In this document: one piece after another, positions 55,269 to 64,000 of the stretch
How positions within the stretch are numbered: position 1 is the stretch's first letter
Layout: the number at the start of each line of letters is the position of its first letter
Source of the DNA: an uncultured bacterium
GTDB taxonomy: Bacteria; Cyanobacteriota; Vampirovibrionia; Gastranaerophilales; Gastranaerophilaceae
Assembly: GCA_900547155.1 (NCBI GenBank)
Contig: URFH01000010.1
Location: forward strand, 1 to 64,000
Length of the DNA stretch: 64,000 bases
Reading direction: 5' to 3'
The notes under the pieces: generated by a model
Database searches by the model: none
What the model was told of the DNA's origin: nothing
What the model saw: the letters and a program-made list of their open reading frames with translations, nothing else
Made by a program: the position numbers and the translations under genes

Positions 55269-55511
55269 ATGAGTAACAAACGAGTAATTGAAATCAGGCA
55301 GTCAATTCTTAAATTAAACACGGAATTGCTGACCCTCCAGCCAAAACTTGAAGTCTCAGAGGCTGTGAACGTTAAATACAACAAACTCCTCATCAAAAAA
55401 GCCGCTCTGCGTCAGGAGCTTGAGGAATTAAACAGACCGATTTTAAAATCTATAATAAATATTTTCAAAAACAAAAAAGAAAAGAAAATCAGCGATTATT
55501 TCGCTTCATAA
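55269..55511 (+). CDS. Small 80-aa coiled-coil protein
   Basis: 80 aa, almost entirely helical with heptad hydrophobics (IEIRQSILKLNTELLTLQ, KAALRQELEELNRP), then a basic tail (NIFKNKKEKKISDYFAS). AAGGAA lies about ten bases before the ATG. It stands alone with its own terminator. No family recognised; perhaps a dimeric regulatory or scaffold protein. Confidence 0.65.
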   Translation: MSNKRVIEIRQSILKLNTELLTLQPKLEVSEAVNVKYNKLLIKKAALRQELEELNRPILKSIINIFKNKKEKKISDYFAS

Positions 55512-55564
55512 AACCGCATTTTTCATACACTTACTCATACAGCAAACAGTTCCCCCTGTTTATA

Positions 55565-55593
55565 AAAAACCTCCTTAGCGGGAGGCTTTTTAT
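55565..55593 (+). terminator. Terminator after the coiled-coil gene
   Basis: Stem ACCTCC/GGGAGG (with A-G-side mismatch) and loop TTAGC, followed by CTTTTTATT. Sits 55 bases after the stop and before the gyrA promoter. Confidence 0.75.
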
Positions 55594-55603
55594 TGTGAAA
55601 TAT

Positions 55604-55631
55604 TTGCACCATTCAGTGTTTATGTTACAAT
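55604..55631 (+). promoter_or_regulatory. Promoter of gyrA
   Basis: TTGCAC at 55604-55609, 16-bp spacer, TACAAT at 55626-55631. Predicted start near 55638, which excludes an in-frame TTG at 55633 as the gyrA start. Confidence 0.5.
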
Positions 55632-55665
55632 TTTGTATATAGAAAAGAGAATTAGGGGTGGAGAA

Positions 55666-58239
55666 TTGAGCCAGAAAAACTTTTTTGAAGATGGAAAAAT
55701 AGTACAGGTAAATATAAGAGAAGAAATGAAGCGCTCCTACATCGACTATGCAATGTCGGTAATCGTTGGGCGCGCTCTTCCGGATGTTCGTGACGGTTTG
55801 AAGCCGGTTCACAGACGTATTCTTTTCGCAATGAATGAACTCGGGATGGCTCCTGACAAACCGTTCAAAAAAAGCGCCAGAATCGTCGGTGAAGTTCTCG
55901 GTAAGTACCACCCTCACGGCGATACTGCGGTTTATGAATCTCTGGTCAGAATGGCGCAGGATTTTTCAACAAGATATCAGACAATCGACGGCCACGGTAA
56001 CTTTGGTTCTGTTGACGGCGACTCTGCGGCTGCAATGCGTTACACAGAAGCAAGAATGCACAAAATTACGCAATCCATGCTCGCTGATATTGATTGTGAA
56101 ACGGTTGATTTTACGCCGAACTTCGACGGTTCGCTTGAAGAACCCTCAGTTCTGCCCGTAAGGCTCCCAATGCTGCTTTTGAACGGCGTTTCAGGGATTG
56201 CGGTAGGTATGGCGACGAATATTCCGCCTCACAACCTTTGCGAGGTCGTAGATGGAACGATTGCTCTGATTGACAACCCTGATATTACCGTTGAAGGGCT
56301 TATGGAGCACATAAAAGGGCCTGATTTCCCGACTGCGGCGACGATTGTCGGGCTTTCTGACATAAAACAGGCTTACATGACCGGACGCGGCTCAATCAAA
56401 ATGCGCGCTGTATCGGCTTTTGAAGAAATTGCCGGCGGGGCGGGTCGTCAATCCAGAACCGCTATCGTTATTACCGAAATTCCTTATCAGGTCAACAAAG
56501 CTCAGCTTATTGAAAAGATTGCAGAGCTTGTTCGTGATAAAAGGATTGAGGGAATTTCCGATATTCGCGATGAATCTGACAGAGAGGGCATGAGAATCGT
56601 TATTGAGCTAAAACGCGACGCAAAACCCGAAGTTGTTAAAAACAATCTGTTCAAATTTACCCAGCTTCACACCACTTTTGGCGTGAATATGCTCGCTCTG
56701 GTCGGAAAACAGCCCAGATTGATGAATCTTTACGAGGTTTTGAACGAATTTGTTGAACACAGGGTCGAAATTGTTACAAGAAGAACGATTTTCTTCCTGA
56801 AAAAGGCGAAAATCCGCGCTCATATCCTGGCCGGTTTGATGATTGCGCTGGGCAGCCTTGATGAGGTTATTGAACTCATCAAAAAGTCCAAAACAACCGA
56901 CGAAGCAAGAAACGGCCTGATGTCCAGATTCGGGCTTGATGCTGATCAGGCGAATGCAATCCTTGAAATGCAGTTAAGACGCTTGACCGGATTGGAACAG
57001 GACAAAATTAAGCAGGAATACGAAGAACTCAAAAAGAAAATTGCCGAATATGAGGCTATTCTTGCCGATAGACAGAAAGTTCTGAATATTATCAAGGAAG
57101 AACTCCTTGAAGACAAGGAAAAATACGGCGATGACAGACGTACGCAAATCATTCCTGAAGTCGATGAAATGACTATCGAAGATTTGACGCCTAACCTTCC
57201 GATGGCTGTGTTCATTACGCGTCAGGGCTATTTGAAACGTATTTCGCTCGATACTTTTGAGCGCCAGAACCGTGCAACACGCGGCAAAGGCGGCATAAAA
57301 ACCAAAGAAGACGACGATGTTGAACAGTTCTTCACCGCAATGATGCATGACAAGGTGCTTTTCTTCTCTTCAAAGGGAACGGTTTACAGTTTGAACGTTT
57401 ACGACTTCCCGGAGGGCGGAAGACAGGCAAAAGGTTTGCCGATTATCAACGTTTTGCCGCTTGAACAGGACGAACAGATTACTGCTGTTGTGCCGGTAAG
57501 CGATTTCAAATCGGTTTCCAACCTGATTATGCTTACGCAAAAGGGTTATATCAAGAGAATTGCGCTGGACAACTTTGAAAACATCAGAAGAAACGGAATT
57601 ATCGCAATCGGACTTGAAGAGGGCGATACACTCTGCTGGGTTAAACAGGCTCAGGACAACGACGAAGTAATCATCGGAACCAGCTGCGGTATGGCAATCA
57701 GATTCCCGATTGCGGATTTAAGACCGCTCGGAAGAAGCGCAAGAGGCGTAAATTCAATGAAATTGCGCTCAGCAGACAAAATTATAGGCTGTGACATTGT
57801 TCCGAGAAATTATGACGCTGATTTGCTCGTTGTGACCTCGGACGGATTCGGAAAACGCTCGAAACTCTCTGATTTCAGAACTCAAAACAGGGGCGGACTC
57901 GGTTTGATTGCTACTAAATTCAAATCCTCGCAATCCAGACTTGTTGCGCTGACAATCGTTGAAGAAAAAGACGAAATCATGGTTGTAACGCAAAACGGCG
58001 TAGTCACCAGAATCAAAGCCGACTGCATTTCACGTCAGGGCAGACCCGCAACAGGCGTCAGAATCCAAAATCTGGGCGATGGCGATATGGTTTGCACGGT
58101 GAACAAAATTGTTGACCCCGATTCTGATGATGATAAGATAGATTGTGACCTGCCAAAAGAGGCCGGGGCGGAAAATAATTCGGTTCAGCAGAGCATTCTC
58201 GGCGGGTTGACCGAAAATACAGACGAAACTAAGGAATAA
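55666..58239 (+). CDS. gyrA: DNA gyrase subunit A
   Basis: 857 aa from the TTG at 55666, after GGGGTGGAG; this places [20 protein letters not shown] at the usual distance from the start. Catalytic Tyr is in [10 protein letters not shown], with [17 protein letters not shown] the breakage-reunion core. The C-terminal domain has six beta-pinwheel blades; its gyrase box is an altered RATRGKGG in place of QRRGGKG. It introduces supercoils with GyrB, which is not here. ycf23 follows after 14 bases. Confidence 0.95.
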   Translation: MSQKNFFEDGKIVQVNIREEMKRSYIDYAMSVIVGRALPDVRDGLKPVHRRILFAMNELGMAPDKPFKKSARIVGEVLGKYHPHGDTAVYESLVRMAQDFSTRYQTIDGHGNFGSVDGDSAAAMRYTEARMHKITQSMLADIDCETVDFTPNFDGSLEEPSVLPVRLPMLLLNGVSGIAVGMATNIPPHNLCEVVDGTIALIDNPDITVEGLMEHIKGPDFPTAATIVGLSDIKQAYMTGRGSIKMRAVSAFEEIAGGAGRQSRTAIVITEIPYQVNKAQLIEKIAELVRDKRIEGISDIRDESDREGMRIVIELKRDAKPEVVKNNLFKFTQLHTTFGVNMLALVGKQPRLMNLYEVLNEFVEHRVEIVTRRTIFFLKKAKIRAHILAGLMIALGSLDEVIELIKKSKTTDEARNGLMSRFGLDADQANAILEMQLRRLTGLEQDKIKQEYEELKKKIAEYEAILADRQKVLNIIKEELLEDKEKYGDDRRTQIIPEVDEMTIEDLTPNLPMAVFITRQGYLKRISLDTFERQNRATRGKGGIKTKEDDDVEQFFTAMMHDKVLFFSSKGTVYSLNVYDFPEGGRQAKGLPIINVLPLEQDEQITAVVPVSDFKSVSNLIMLTQKGYIKRIALDNFENIRRNGIIAIGLEEGDTLCWVKQAQDNDEVIIGTSCGMAIRFPIADLRPLGRSARGVNSMKLRSADKIIGCDIVPRNYDADLLVVTSDGFGKRSKLSDFRTQNRGGLGLIATKFKSSQSRLVALTIVEEKDEIMVVTQNGVVTRIKADCISRQGRPATGVRIQNLGDGDMVCTVNKIVDPDSDDDKIDCDLPKEAGAENNSVQQSILGGLTENTDETKE

Positions 58240-58253
58240 TAAAGAGGTAAAAC

Positions 58254-59018
58254 ATGAAAAGAATTGATTTATTCAAAAAACATTTAGAAGAAAAAAGAGC
58301 GGTAAAAATCATCGCAGGAATTGATAATTTCGACGCTGAAAATGTTAAAAACGTAGTTCTCGCAGCTGAAAAAGCCGGCGCAAGCGCTGTTGACGTTTCA
58401 GCAAGCGAAGAAATCATCAACATCGCCAAAGAAAACACATCTTTGCCTGTTTTTGTATCTTCAATCGTTCCCGAAGACCTTGCTATGGCGGTAAAAGCCG
58501 GTGCTGACGCTATCGAAATCGGAAACTTTGACGCACTTTACAAAAAAGGCATGAGAATGTCCGCTATCGAAATCCTCGACATCCTTACAGAAACGCTGAA
58601 GCTCATCGGCAAATCAAAAGTATTCACCTGCGTAACAGTTCCCGGCCATATTGAAATCGGCGAACAGATTGCACTTGCAAAAGCGCTTGAAGAAATGAAT
58701 ATTGACCTTATCCAGACAGAAGGCGCAGCAACTGTCGAAGCTCAATCAAACGGTGCAAGAGGGCTCCTCGAAACAGCTCAGGTTTCTATTGCAAACACAA
58801 TTGAACTCGCAAGAAACGTAGAAATCCCTGTTATGACCGCTTCAGGGCTCACTCCGACCACTGTTGCACTGGCTTTTGCGGCCGGCGCTTCCGCTGTCGG
58901 CGTAGGTTCTTGCGTCAACAAGCTCAATTCGCTTCTTGAAATGACTGCAACTGCTTCTGCTGTTGTTTCTTCTGCTAACAGAAACGCTGTAAGCGAAGAA
59001 GTTGAAGTTCTTGCGTAA
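58254..59018 (+). CDS. ycf23: Ycf23/DUF561-family TIM-barrel protein
   Basis: 254 aa. IIAGIDNFDAENVKNVVLAA, DVSASEEII, FVSSIVPEDLAMAVKAGADA, EIGNFDALYKKG, TVPGHIEIGEQIALAK, IQTEGAAT and TASGLTPTTVALAFAAG follow the conserved series of the Ycf23 family, seen in cyanobacteria and plastid genomes. It is a TIM-barrel-like protein of unknown reaction. Its presence is a main clue that the organism belongs to the cyanobacterial phylum. It shares the gyrA transcript (14-bp gap) and has AGAGG upstream. Confidence 0.88.
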   Translation: MKRIDLFKKHLEEKRAVKIIAGIDNFDAENVKNVVLAAEKAGASAVDVSASEEIINIAKENTSLPVFVSSIVPEDLAMAVKAGADAIEIGNFDALYKKGMRMSAIEILDILTETLKLIGKSKVFTCVTVPGHIEIGEQIALAKALEEMNIDLIQTEGAATVEAQSNGARGLLETAQVSIANTIELARNVEIPVMTASGLTPTTVALAFAAGASAVGVGSCVNKLNSLLEMTATASAVVSSANRNAVSEEVEVLA

Positions 59019-59044
59019 TTTCGCGTAAATAAAACTTGAAATCC

Positions 59045-59078
59045 TGAAAACGAACCTCAAAAAGGGGTTCGTTTTTTG
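59045..59078 (+). terminator. Terminator after gyrA-ycf23
   Basis: Stem AACGAACC/GGTTCGTT with a C-T-C/G-G interior and AAAAA loop, followed by TTTTTTG, ending the gyrA-ycf23 transcript. Confidence 0.8.
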
Positions 59079-59182
59079 TTGTTTTGCCGCCAGCGCTCCG
59101 AAATGACGAAAATGTAACGTTTTATTCTCAATTAGTAATTTTCACCGCCAATCTGTAATAAAATATTGTTACAGGAAGAGAT

Positions 59183-61021
59183 ATGGACAAAAATAATAAA
59201 CCAAAACGAATAAAACAGCTCTCAAGGCACCTGATTAACCAGATTGCGGCGGGCGAGGTCATTGAGCGTCCGGCTTCCGTGGTAAAAGAGCTTGTGGAAA
59301 ACTCTATCGACGCCGGCGCGGACAAAATCGAGGTCGAAGTTTCAAACGATTGCCTTGATATCCGCGTTTCCGACAATGGCTGCGGGATTGAGCCGGACGA
59401 TATTGAACTTGCTTTCTCAAAACACGCAACGAGCAAAATCGAAACCGGCGAAGACCTTTTTAACATAAATTCGCTCGGATTTAGGGGAGAAGCGCTCGCA
59501 AGTATCATCTCAATCGCAAAAGTCACCTGCACATCGAGAACTCCGGCAAACGAACTCGGCACAAAGGTCGAATGCGAAGAATCAAACGTGAAAAAATCTG
59601 AATGCGGCTGCGCAACGGGCACAACAATGGAGGTCAAAAACCTTTTTTACAACACGCCTGTCCGCCAGAAGTTCCTGAAAAGCCCCAGAGTTGAGCTTTC
59701 TTATATTGCGGAAATTCTCCAGAGCATTGCAATCGCCCATCCCGAAGTTTCCGTCACTTTGAGAAATGATTCAAAAACTTCTGTCCATACGACAGGCAGC
59801 GGGGATTTGCTCTGCACTTTGACCGAAATTTATTCAAATTCCATCGCTCCGGAGCTCAAAGAAATCAACAAAACCGACACACTTTCGCATTTGCATTCGT
59901 TCGGGTTCTGCTCAACGCCCAATTTTACCCGTGCATCCAAAAAAGCAATGTACGTTTTTGTGAACAATCGCGTTGTAAAATGCCCTGTTCTTTTAAAAGC
60001 CATCGATATTGCGTACAAAAACCTCCTGCCGTCGGGAAAATATCCGTTTGTGTGCCTGAATCTTGATTTGCCCAACACGGACGTGGATGTGAACGTTCAC
60101 CCCACAAAAAAAGAGGTCAGATACAAAAATCCGAACCAGATTTTCAATTTTGTAATTTCTTCCATCCATGACGCGCTAAAAGCGTACAATTCAGCTCCGG
60201 CAATAGCTCAGGAAAGCTTTTTTATGCCGTCGGAGCCTGCTTCTGCACCTGTTGAAGCTGCTCCGCCTAAACTTAATCCGGTTCAGCGCCCGAATTTCTT
60301 CCGTCCGGCAAAAGATGAGGAGGAAGATGTTGTTTTTGTATCAAATGATGCTGCCCAAAACCTTGCTGCGGCCAATTTTGAACAATTCAGCCCGCAAAAA
60401 AACGAGCCCGAAGCTCAAAAGAAAATTGAGCTGACAATTCCTGCCGCGCCTGATGCCGTGAATTTCAATATTATCGGGCAGTATGCAAATACTTACATTA
60501 TTTTTGAAGAAGACGGGGATTTGAAGATTGTTGACCAGCATATTGCGGATGAGCGGTATATTTTTGAGCAGTTGACGAAAAATTTAAAGGACAAAATCCC
60601 ATCCCAGCTGCTTTTGATATCGGATGTGCTGCATGTTGAGCCGTCAGAGGGGGCTTTGCTTGAGGAGCATGCTGAAAAACTCGAGCAGTTCGGTTATGAG
60701 ATTCAGAAGCTTTCTGATACTGAAATTATCTTCAAAAAAGTGCCTCAGGTGATTGCGCATGTTAAGGTTAAGGACATTCTGGCGGATATTTTGGCTAATT
60801 TGTCGGGCGAAATTAACAATATTGAAGAAAAAATGCTCGTTACAATGTCCTGCAAAGCAGCCGTAAAAGCCGGCGCAGAGCTCAACATGTGGCAGATGGA
60901 AGAATTGATTAAAAAATGGAAAACCACTGAAAAACCTTACACATGCCCGCATGGCCGCCCGATTTTGAAAACTTTCAGTGAAAAAGAAATAGGCGCTTTT
61001 TTCCAGAGAACGGTATTATAA
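59183..61021 (+). CDS. mutL: DNA mismatch repair protein MutL
   Basis: 612 aa. N-terminal GHKL ATPase: IAAGEVIERPASVVKELVEN, VSDNGCGIEPDDI, GFRGEALASI, and VDVNVHPTKKEV. The C domain has DQHIADERYIFE, a variant of the DQHA(X)2E(X)4E nuclease motif, SCKAAVKAG, and CPHGRPI, so it should be a latent endonuclease as in bacteria lacking MutH. It acts with MutS in the cytoplasm. The disordered linker spans about 340-430. AGGAAGAG precedes the ATG. Confidence 0.96.
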   Translation: MDKNNKPKRIKQLSRHLINQIAAGEVIERPASVVKELVENSIDAGADKIEVEVSNDCLDIRVSDNGCGIEPDDIELAFSKHATSKIETGEDLFNINSLGFRGEALASIISIAKVTCTSRTPANELGTKVECEESNVKKSECGCATGTTMEVKNLFYNTPVRQKFLKSPRVELSYIAEILQSIAIAHPEVSVTLRNDSKTSVHTTGSGDLLCTLTEIYSNSIAPELKEINKTDTLSHLHSFGFCSTPNFTRASKKAMYVFVNNRVVKCPVLLKAIDIAYKNLLPSGKYPFVCLNLDLPNTDVDVNVHPTKKEVRYKNPNQIFNFVISSIHDALKAYNSAPAIAQESFFMPSEPASAPVEAAPPKLNPVQRPNFFRPAKDEEEDVVFVSNDAAQNLAAANFEQFSPQKNEPEAQKKIELTIPAAPDAVNFNIIGQYANTYIIFEEDGDLKIVDQHIADERYIFEQLTKNLKDKIPSQLLLISDVLHVEPSEGALLEEHAEKLEQFGYEIQKLSDTEIIFKKVPQVIAHVKVKDILADILANLSGEINNIEEKMLVTMSCKAAVKAGAELNMWQMEELIKKWKTTEKPYTCPHGRPILKTFSEKEIGAFFQRTVL

Positions 61022-61136
61022 ATTTACTCCGGATGGGGTATTTTTTACAATATAGTACACCTGGGTAGTATCCAAGGGATGTTAAATGCTGTATAAATAA
61101 TATATAACAATTAATTACCCAGACACGATCCAGCTA

Positions 61137-61172
61137 TTTACCCGGTCATGTACATAGGCCGGGTTTTTTATT
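61137..61172 (+). terminator. Terminator after mutL
   Basis: Stem ACCCGGTC/GGCCGGGT with loop ATGTACATA, then TTTTTTATT. It lies about 115 bases after the mutL stop. Confidence 0.75.
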
Positions 61173-61208
61173 GGTTTTTGCTTCTGGCATGCTTGAAAAA
61201 AGCATGCG

Positions 61209-61430
61209 ATTTCAGGGTGACGAAAAGTGTGGGGTGGAAAAAGTGAAACGGTTCCCACCGCAATACTGGGCAAAAATGGGAATTTTTGGGGGGGGGGGCA
61301 AAGTGGTTTGGAGTCGCTCCCCACCTGCATTCGTAGGCAATACTAGCGTATTGCAACGACTGCTCCCTCCCCAACTCGGGGAGGGCTGGGGTGGGGAATG
61401 GTTTTAATATAATTTAATTGCCAGGTCACG
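61209..61430. repeat. Dispersed 200-bp repeat R2, copy B, with a G11 tract
   Basis: Same order of blocks as copy A, including GTGAAACGGTTCCCACCG, TTTGGAGTCGCTCCCCACC and the hairpin GCAATAC-TAGC-GTATTGC. It has a run of 11 G at 61288-61298 that the other copies lack. Confidence 0.8.
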
Positions 61431-61439
61431 AAATGGGCT

Positions 61440-61591
61440 CGCCGTCATGCTGAACTTGTTTCAGCATCGCAAGATTGAAGTAGCTAAGCCCAAAATTTGC
61501 CGCCGGAAGTGTGAAATTCACGTCCTTGCGACCCTGCGGGAAACCGGACATTTTTCACAAAATCAAAGATTTTGGAAAAAGTAGTCAACCA
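61440..61591. repeat. Dispersed palindromic repeat R1, region 5
   Basis: Half-unit CATGCTGAACTTGTTTCAGC, GCAAGATTGAAGTAGCTAAG, GCCGGAAGTGTGAAATTCAC and a sub-block CAAAGATTTTGGAAAAAGTA. It lies between R2 copies B and C and runs without a break into copy C. Confidence 0.8.
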
Positions 61592-61812
61592 AGTTCAGAG
61601 TGACGAAAAACTGTAGGGTGGGAAAAGTGAAACGGTTCCCACCGCAAGATTGCGCAAAAATGGGGATTTTTTGGTTTCAAAGTGGTTTGGAGTCGCTCCC
61701 CACCCGCATTCGTACGCAATACTGGCGTATTGCAACGGCTGCTCCCTCTCCAACTCGGGGAGGGGTGAGGTGGGGAACGGTTTTAAGATTATTTAATTGC
61801 TGGGTGACGAAA
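61592..61812. repeat. Dispersed 200-bp repeat R2, copy C
   Basis: Closest to copy A: AACTGTAGGGTGGGAAAAGT, AAACGGTTCCCACCG, AGATTGCGCAAAAATGGG, and the hairpin GCAATAC-TGGC-GTATTGC. It ends GGGGAACGGTTTTAAG. The 61022-61877 gap contains no gene; these repeats fill most of it. Confidence 0.8.
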
Positions 61813-61877
61813 ATGGCGTGATTTTAGCGCCCCTGAGCCCCTGCGACCTTGTGCCCCTGCGGAAACCCGACTTCCGC

Positions 61878-62828
61878 CTAAAACGCCAAATCCCCTGTCC
61901 TCACAAAAGTATTTATGTAAAAATTCGTCAGCGGCTTTCTTATTCCGCCATGAAGAACCGCATTTTTGAAGATAAGAACCTTATTGTCGCCGCAAATCAC
62001 GGATAAACTGTTTTTGCTTTTTGCGACAATTGTGCCGGGCTTTGTGTATTGACTGTTGTTGGGCGTGATTTCACACGATTGAACCTTAAAAAACACGTTT
62101 TTGTGCGGAATGTAGGAGGATTGCCACGGCCTGAGCCCTCTTATCCGGCAATCTATCTCGTCAGCCGTTTTTTCAAAGTCTATAAGAATATCCTCCACCC
62201 CGATTTGACCGAAATAAGTCGCTTCTTTTTCGTTCTGCTGAATCGGGATGACGATTTCTGTGTTCATGTTGTTTAAAAGCTCGCCAATTGCCTCACGTGC
62301 AGCCTGACAGCATTTATTTTTAAGCGTTCCGCCTGTTTCTGTCTTTGAAATTTTGACGGTTTTTTGCATAAGAATAGGGCCGGAATCGTAATTTTCATCA
62401 ATAAGGTGCAGGGTAATCCCGCTTTGCGCCTCGCCATTCATAATTACCCGTGCGTAAGGATTCGGGCCTCTATATTTTGGCAAAAGCGAGGGATGGCAGT
62501 TGATTGCGGCGAGTTTGGGCAGATTTATTGTTTCTTTTTTGAGCTTTTCACTCCACGAACCCACGAGAAGTATGTCAGGATTGAGTTTTAGCACCTCTTT
62601 TTTGAATTGTTCCGAATTAATGCTTTTTGCCTTAATGTCATAGATATTCAGCCCCTTTATGAACGAAAAATCCGTGCCGGGCGCAAAAATATCTTTGAAA
62701 AAGAGAATCAGAGGGTTGTATTTTGTTCTTTCGTAGCGAAGAACGCCTATTACCCTGTGGCCGGCTTCCTGAGCGCCGAGAACGAGGTTTGAGAGCATTT
62801 GACCGTATCCTGCAACAACGATTTTCAT
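61878..62828 (-). CDS. Formyltransferase-family protein (Fmt-like)
   Basis: 316 aa. The N10-formyl-tetrahydrofolate binding and catalytic core reads AINCHPSLLPKYRGPNPYA (Asn and His) and TLHLIDENYDSGPIL (Asp), as in formyltransferases, and a C-terminal OB-like domain follows (LRPWQSSYIPHKN, KPGTIVAKS). It lacks the N-terminal GTPxFA and QPD motifs typical of methionyl-tRNA formyltransferase, so a sugar or other amine formyltransferase is a fair alternative. It is a single minus-strand gene, ending close to the R2 repeat cluster. Confidence 0.8.
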   Translation of the reverse strand: MKIVVAGYGQMLSNLVLGAQEAGHRVIGVLRYERTKYNPLILFFKDIFAPGTDFSFIKGLNIYDIKAKSINSEQFKKEVLKLNPDILLVGSWSEKLKKETINLPKLAAINCHPSLLPKYRGPNPYARVIMNGEAQSGITLHLIDENYDSGPILMQKTVKISKTETGGTLKNKCCQAAREAIGELLNNMNTEIVIPIQQNEKEATYFGQIGVEDILIDFEKTADEIDCRIRGLRPWQSSYIPHKNVFFKVQSCEITPNNSQYTKPGTIVAKSKNSLSVICGDNKVLIFKNAVLHGGIRKPLTNFYINTFVRTGDLAF

Positions 62829-62865
62829 TAATTAACCCCTCTAAAACATTAAGTTTTCTTAAAAG

Positions 62866-62894
62866 TTGACTATCTGAACAAATAATTATATAAG
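62866..62894 (+). promoter_or_regulatory. Strong promoter for the 63005-64000 genes
   Basis: TTGACT at 62866-62871, 17-bp spacer, TATAAG at 62889-62894. Each box matches the consensus in five of six positions. The leader to the likely start at 63005 is about 100 bases. Confidence 0.65.
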
Positions 62895-63004
62895 TATATT
62901 ATATTGTAAAATATCTCCCTAAATTATACCCTTTTTGTAAATTTTTATATACAATATTGGTATGGGAGAGCCCTCCCGAACTAAAAAGAGATAAAGAGAG
63001 AATT

Positions 63005-63643
63005 TTGGAAAGCAATTTCGACAGCTTTGATAATTTGGAAACATCAATAAGAAAATCTTCTGTTATACAGGAGCGCATAAACCTTGTTTCCACGCATATG
63101 TACCAGCAGTTTCTTGAATATCAGCATTCGTTGATAAATACGCAGGAGATTTTCATTAAAATTGCTGATAATATGCAGGCTGTTGTCGATTATTTGAAGC
63201 AGTCTTTCGGCGCAAGAGGGATTTCTACGGAAAATATCTTTTTTGAAACGGATTCAACCGGAACCGTGCTTGTTTTGCATATTTTGTGGCACACAATCAG
63301 CTTTACAACAAAATGGAACAACCAGCCGCAGGCGCTTAACCGCGGTGTTGAGGAAGCTCCGATGATTTCCGGAAGAATTATTGCGATGAAAGGCAATTTC
63401 CACGAAATTGTTAACGAAGATTCCGAGCATGATATTGACGCTATCCTTGAACAGGAAGTAGCGTCGCTGTTTATCCCCGCTGACAAGACAAAAATCGGCA
63501 TTATCAAGATAAATCACCTCGGAAACAGAGAATTTTACATAAATCAGATGGACGCACCCAGAGAATTCCTCCTGAAGGTCATTGAAACAATCTGTGGCGG
63601 CGGAATCTATCACGAAGAGCGTACAGGCAAAATTAAGATTTAA
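63005..63643 (+). CDS. Conserved-looking hypothetical protein, 212 aa
   Basis: Soluble protein with an N-terminal helical region (ERINLVSTHMYQQFLEYQHS, KIADNMQAVVDYLKQSF) and a C-terminal beta-rich domain (GTVLVLHILWHTISFTTKW, KIGIIKINHLGNREFYIN). No motif recognised. I prefer the TTG at 63005, which follows AAAGAGAG; an in-frame TTG at 62957 would add 16 residues but has no ribosome site. It is followed after two bases by a TPR gene, so both are in one operon. Confidence 0.7.
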   Translation: MESNFDSFDNLETSIRKSSVIQERINLVSTHMYQQFLEYQHSLINTQEIFIKIADNMQAVVDYLKQSFGARGISTENIFFETDSTGTVLVLHILWHTISFTTKWNNQPQALNRGVEEAPMISGRIIAMKGNFHEIVNEDSEHDIDAILEQEVASLFIPADKTKIGIIKINHLGNREFYINQMDAPREFLLKVIETICGGGIYHEERTGKIKI

Positions 63644-63645
63644 CA

Positions 63646-64000
63646 ATGAACTTTGAGCAGGCCGTAAAACTTCACCAAACAGGAGAACTCGACAAAGCCC
63701 GACAGGCTTATGCTGAAATACTTGAAAAAGAGCCTTTGAACAGCGCGGTTTTGAACCTTATGGGGGTGCTTTTGCTCCAAAAAGGGGAAACTGATTCGGC
63801 TTTGAAACATCTTGAGCAGGCTGTTGAGCTAAATCCATGCGCGCCTTACCTTGAAAATTACGCTCTGGGCTGGTTTTGCAAAGGGGATTTCCTCAAAGCC
63901 GCACAAAATTACGAAAAAGCGCTTGAAAAAGAAGAAACCCTCCATGCGCATGAACAGGCGCAAAAATGTTATGAAAAACTGGGGATGTTCGACAAAGTTC
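63646..64000 (+). CDS. TPR-repeat protein, N-terminal part (cut by the window end)
   Basis: 118 codons visible from the ATG at 63646, open to the window edge. Three TPR units are seen: FEQAVKLHQTGELDKARQAY, VLNLMGVLLLQKGETDSALK and YALGWFCKGDFLKAAQNY. Starts two bases after the previous stop. The rest of the protein, which may carry a catalytic domain such as a glycosyltransferase, lies outside the window. Confidence 0.8.
   Translation, partial: MNFEQAVKLHQTGELDKARQAYAEILEKEPLNSAVLNLMGVLLLQKGETDSALKHLEQAVELNPCAPYLENYALGWFCKGDFLKAAQNYEKALEKEETLHAHEQAQKCYEKLGMFDKV

Noticed and set aside
38966..61812. Repeats considered as CRISPR arrays
   Set aside because: Units are 125-200 bp, palindromic and widely spaced, with no regular spacers and no cas genes.

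Overview
The window is AT-rich, gene-dense DNA from a Gram-negative (diderm) bacterium. It encodes lipid A genes (lpxI, lpxB), a LolA-like carrier, a TolC-like channel, lipoproteins and a flagellar operon. A homologue of Ycf23 (DUF561), otherwise typical of cyanobacteria and plastids, sits behind gyrA, and there is no photosynthesis gene. Together these suggest a non-photosynthetic member of the cyanobacterial phylum (Vampirovibrionia/Melainabacteria, probably a gut Gastranaerophilales). This placement is inference from gene content.

Layout. 1-600: two small hypothetical genes, possibly a prophage edge. 941-2565: a SPASM-domain protein without a radical-SAM core, coupled to a methyltransferase. 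3031-15805: a nearly complete aryl-polyene-type (APE) pigment cluster in two divergent arms. The leftward arm is apeO-P-Q-R. The rightward arm is apeC, acyltransferase, two ACPs, COG4648 membrane protein, fused ligase-dehydratase, thioesterase, LolA-like, MMPL exporter, methyltransferase and LpxL-like acyltransferase. 15802-17310: two envelope proteins, tRNA-Pro(CGG) and tRNA-derived palindromes. 17398-24723: deoB, a small duplicated-repeat protein, an SDR, lpxI, lpxB and a hybrid histidine kinase. 24776-33713 (minus): dnaK, then fliF-fliG-fliH-flhA-fliI. 33885-35482: a repeat protein plus calpain-like protease that looks like one gene split by a frameshift. 35576-46229: a GltD-like oxidoreductase, a 613-aa heptad-repeat protein, TPR proteins, a BAX-inhibitor-like protein, a sigma factor, an orphan HsdR-like nuclease, ftsY and nusB, with dispersed palindromic repeats in most gaps. 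46587-64000: ileS, a kinase-like and a GNAT-like protein, a zinc ribbon, a TolC-like protein, a GGDEF/HD-GYP protein, gyrA, ycf23, mutL, a repeat cluster, a formyltransferase and a truncated TPR gene.

How genes work together. The APE arms encode one type II polyketide line: ligase loads an aryl acid on ACP, KS/CLF, KR and DH extend it, acyltransferases and LolA/MMPL proteins attach and export it to the outer membrane. The same envelope is served by lpxI/lpxB and the TolC-like protein. The flagellar operon supplies the MS ring, part of the rotor switch and the export ATPase and gate; the remaining flagellar genes lie elsewhere.

Most promising leads: the APE cluster in this lineage, the frameshifted repeat-calpain gene, a shared N-terminal leader motif on three unrelated effector-like proteins, and hairpin-interrupted tRNA-Pro copies.
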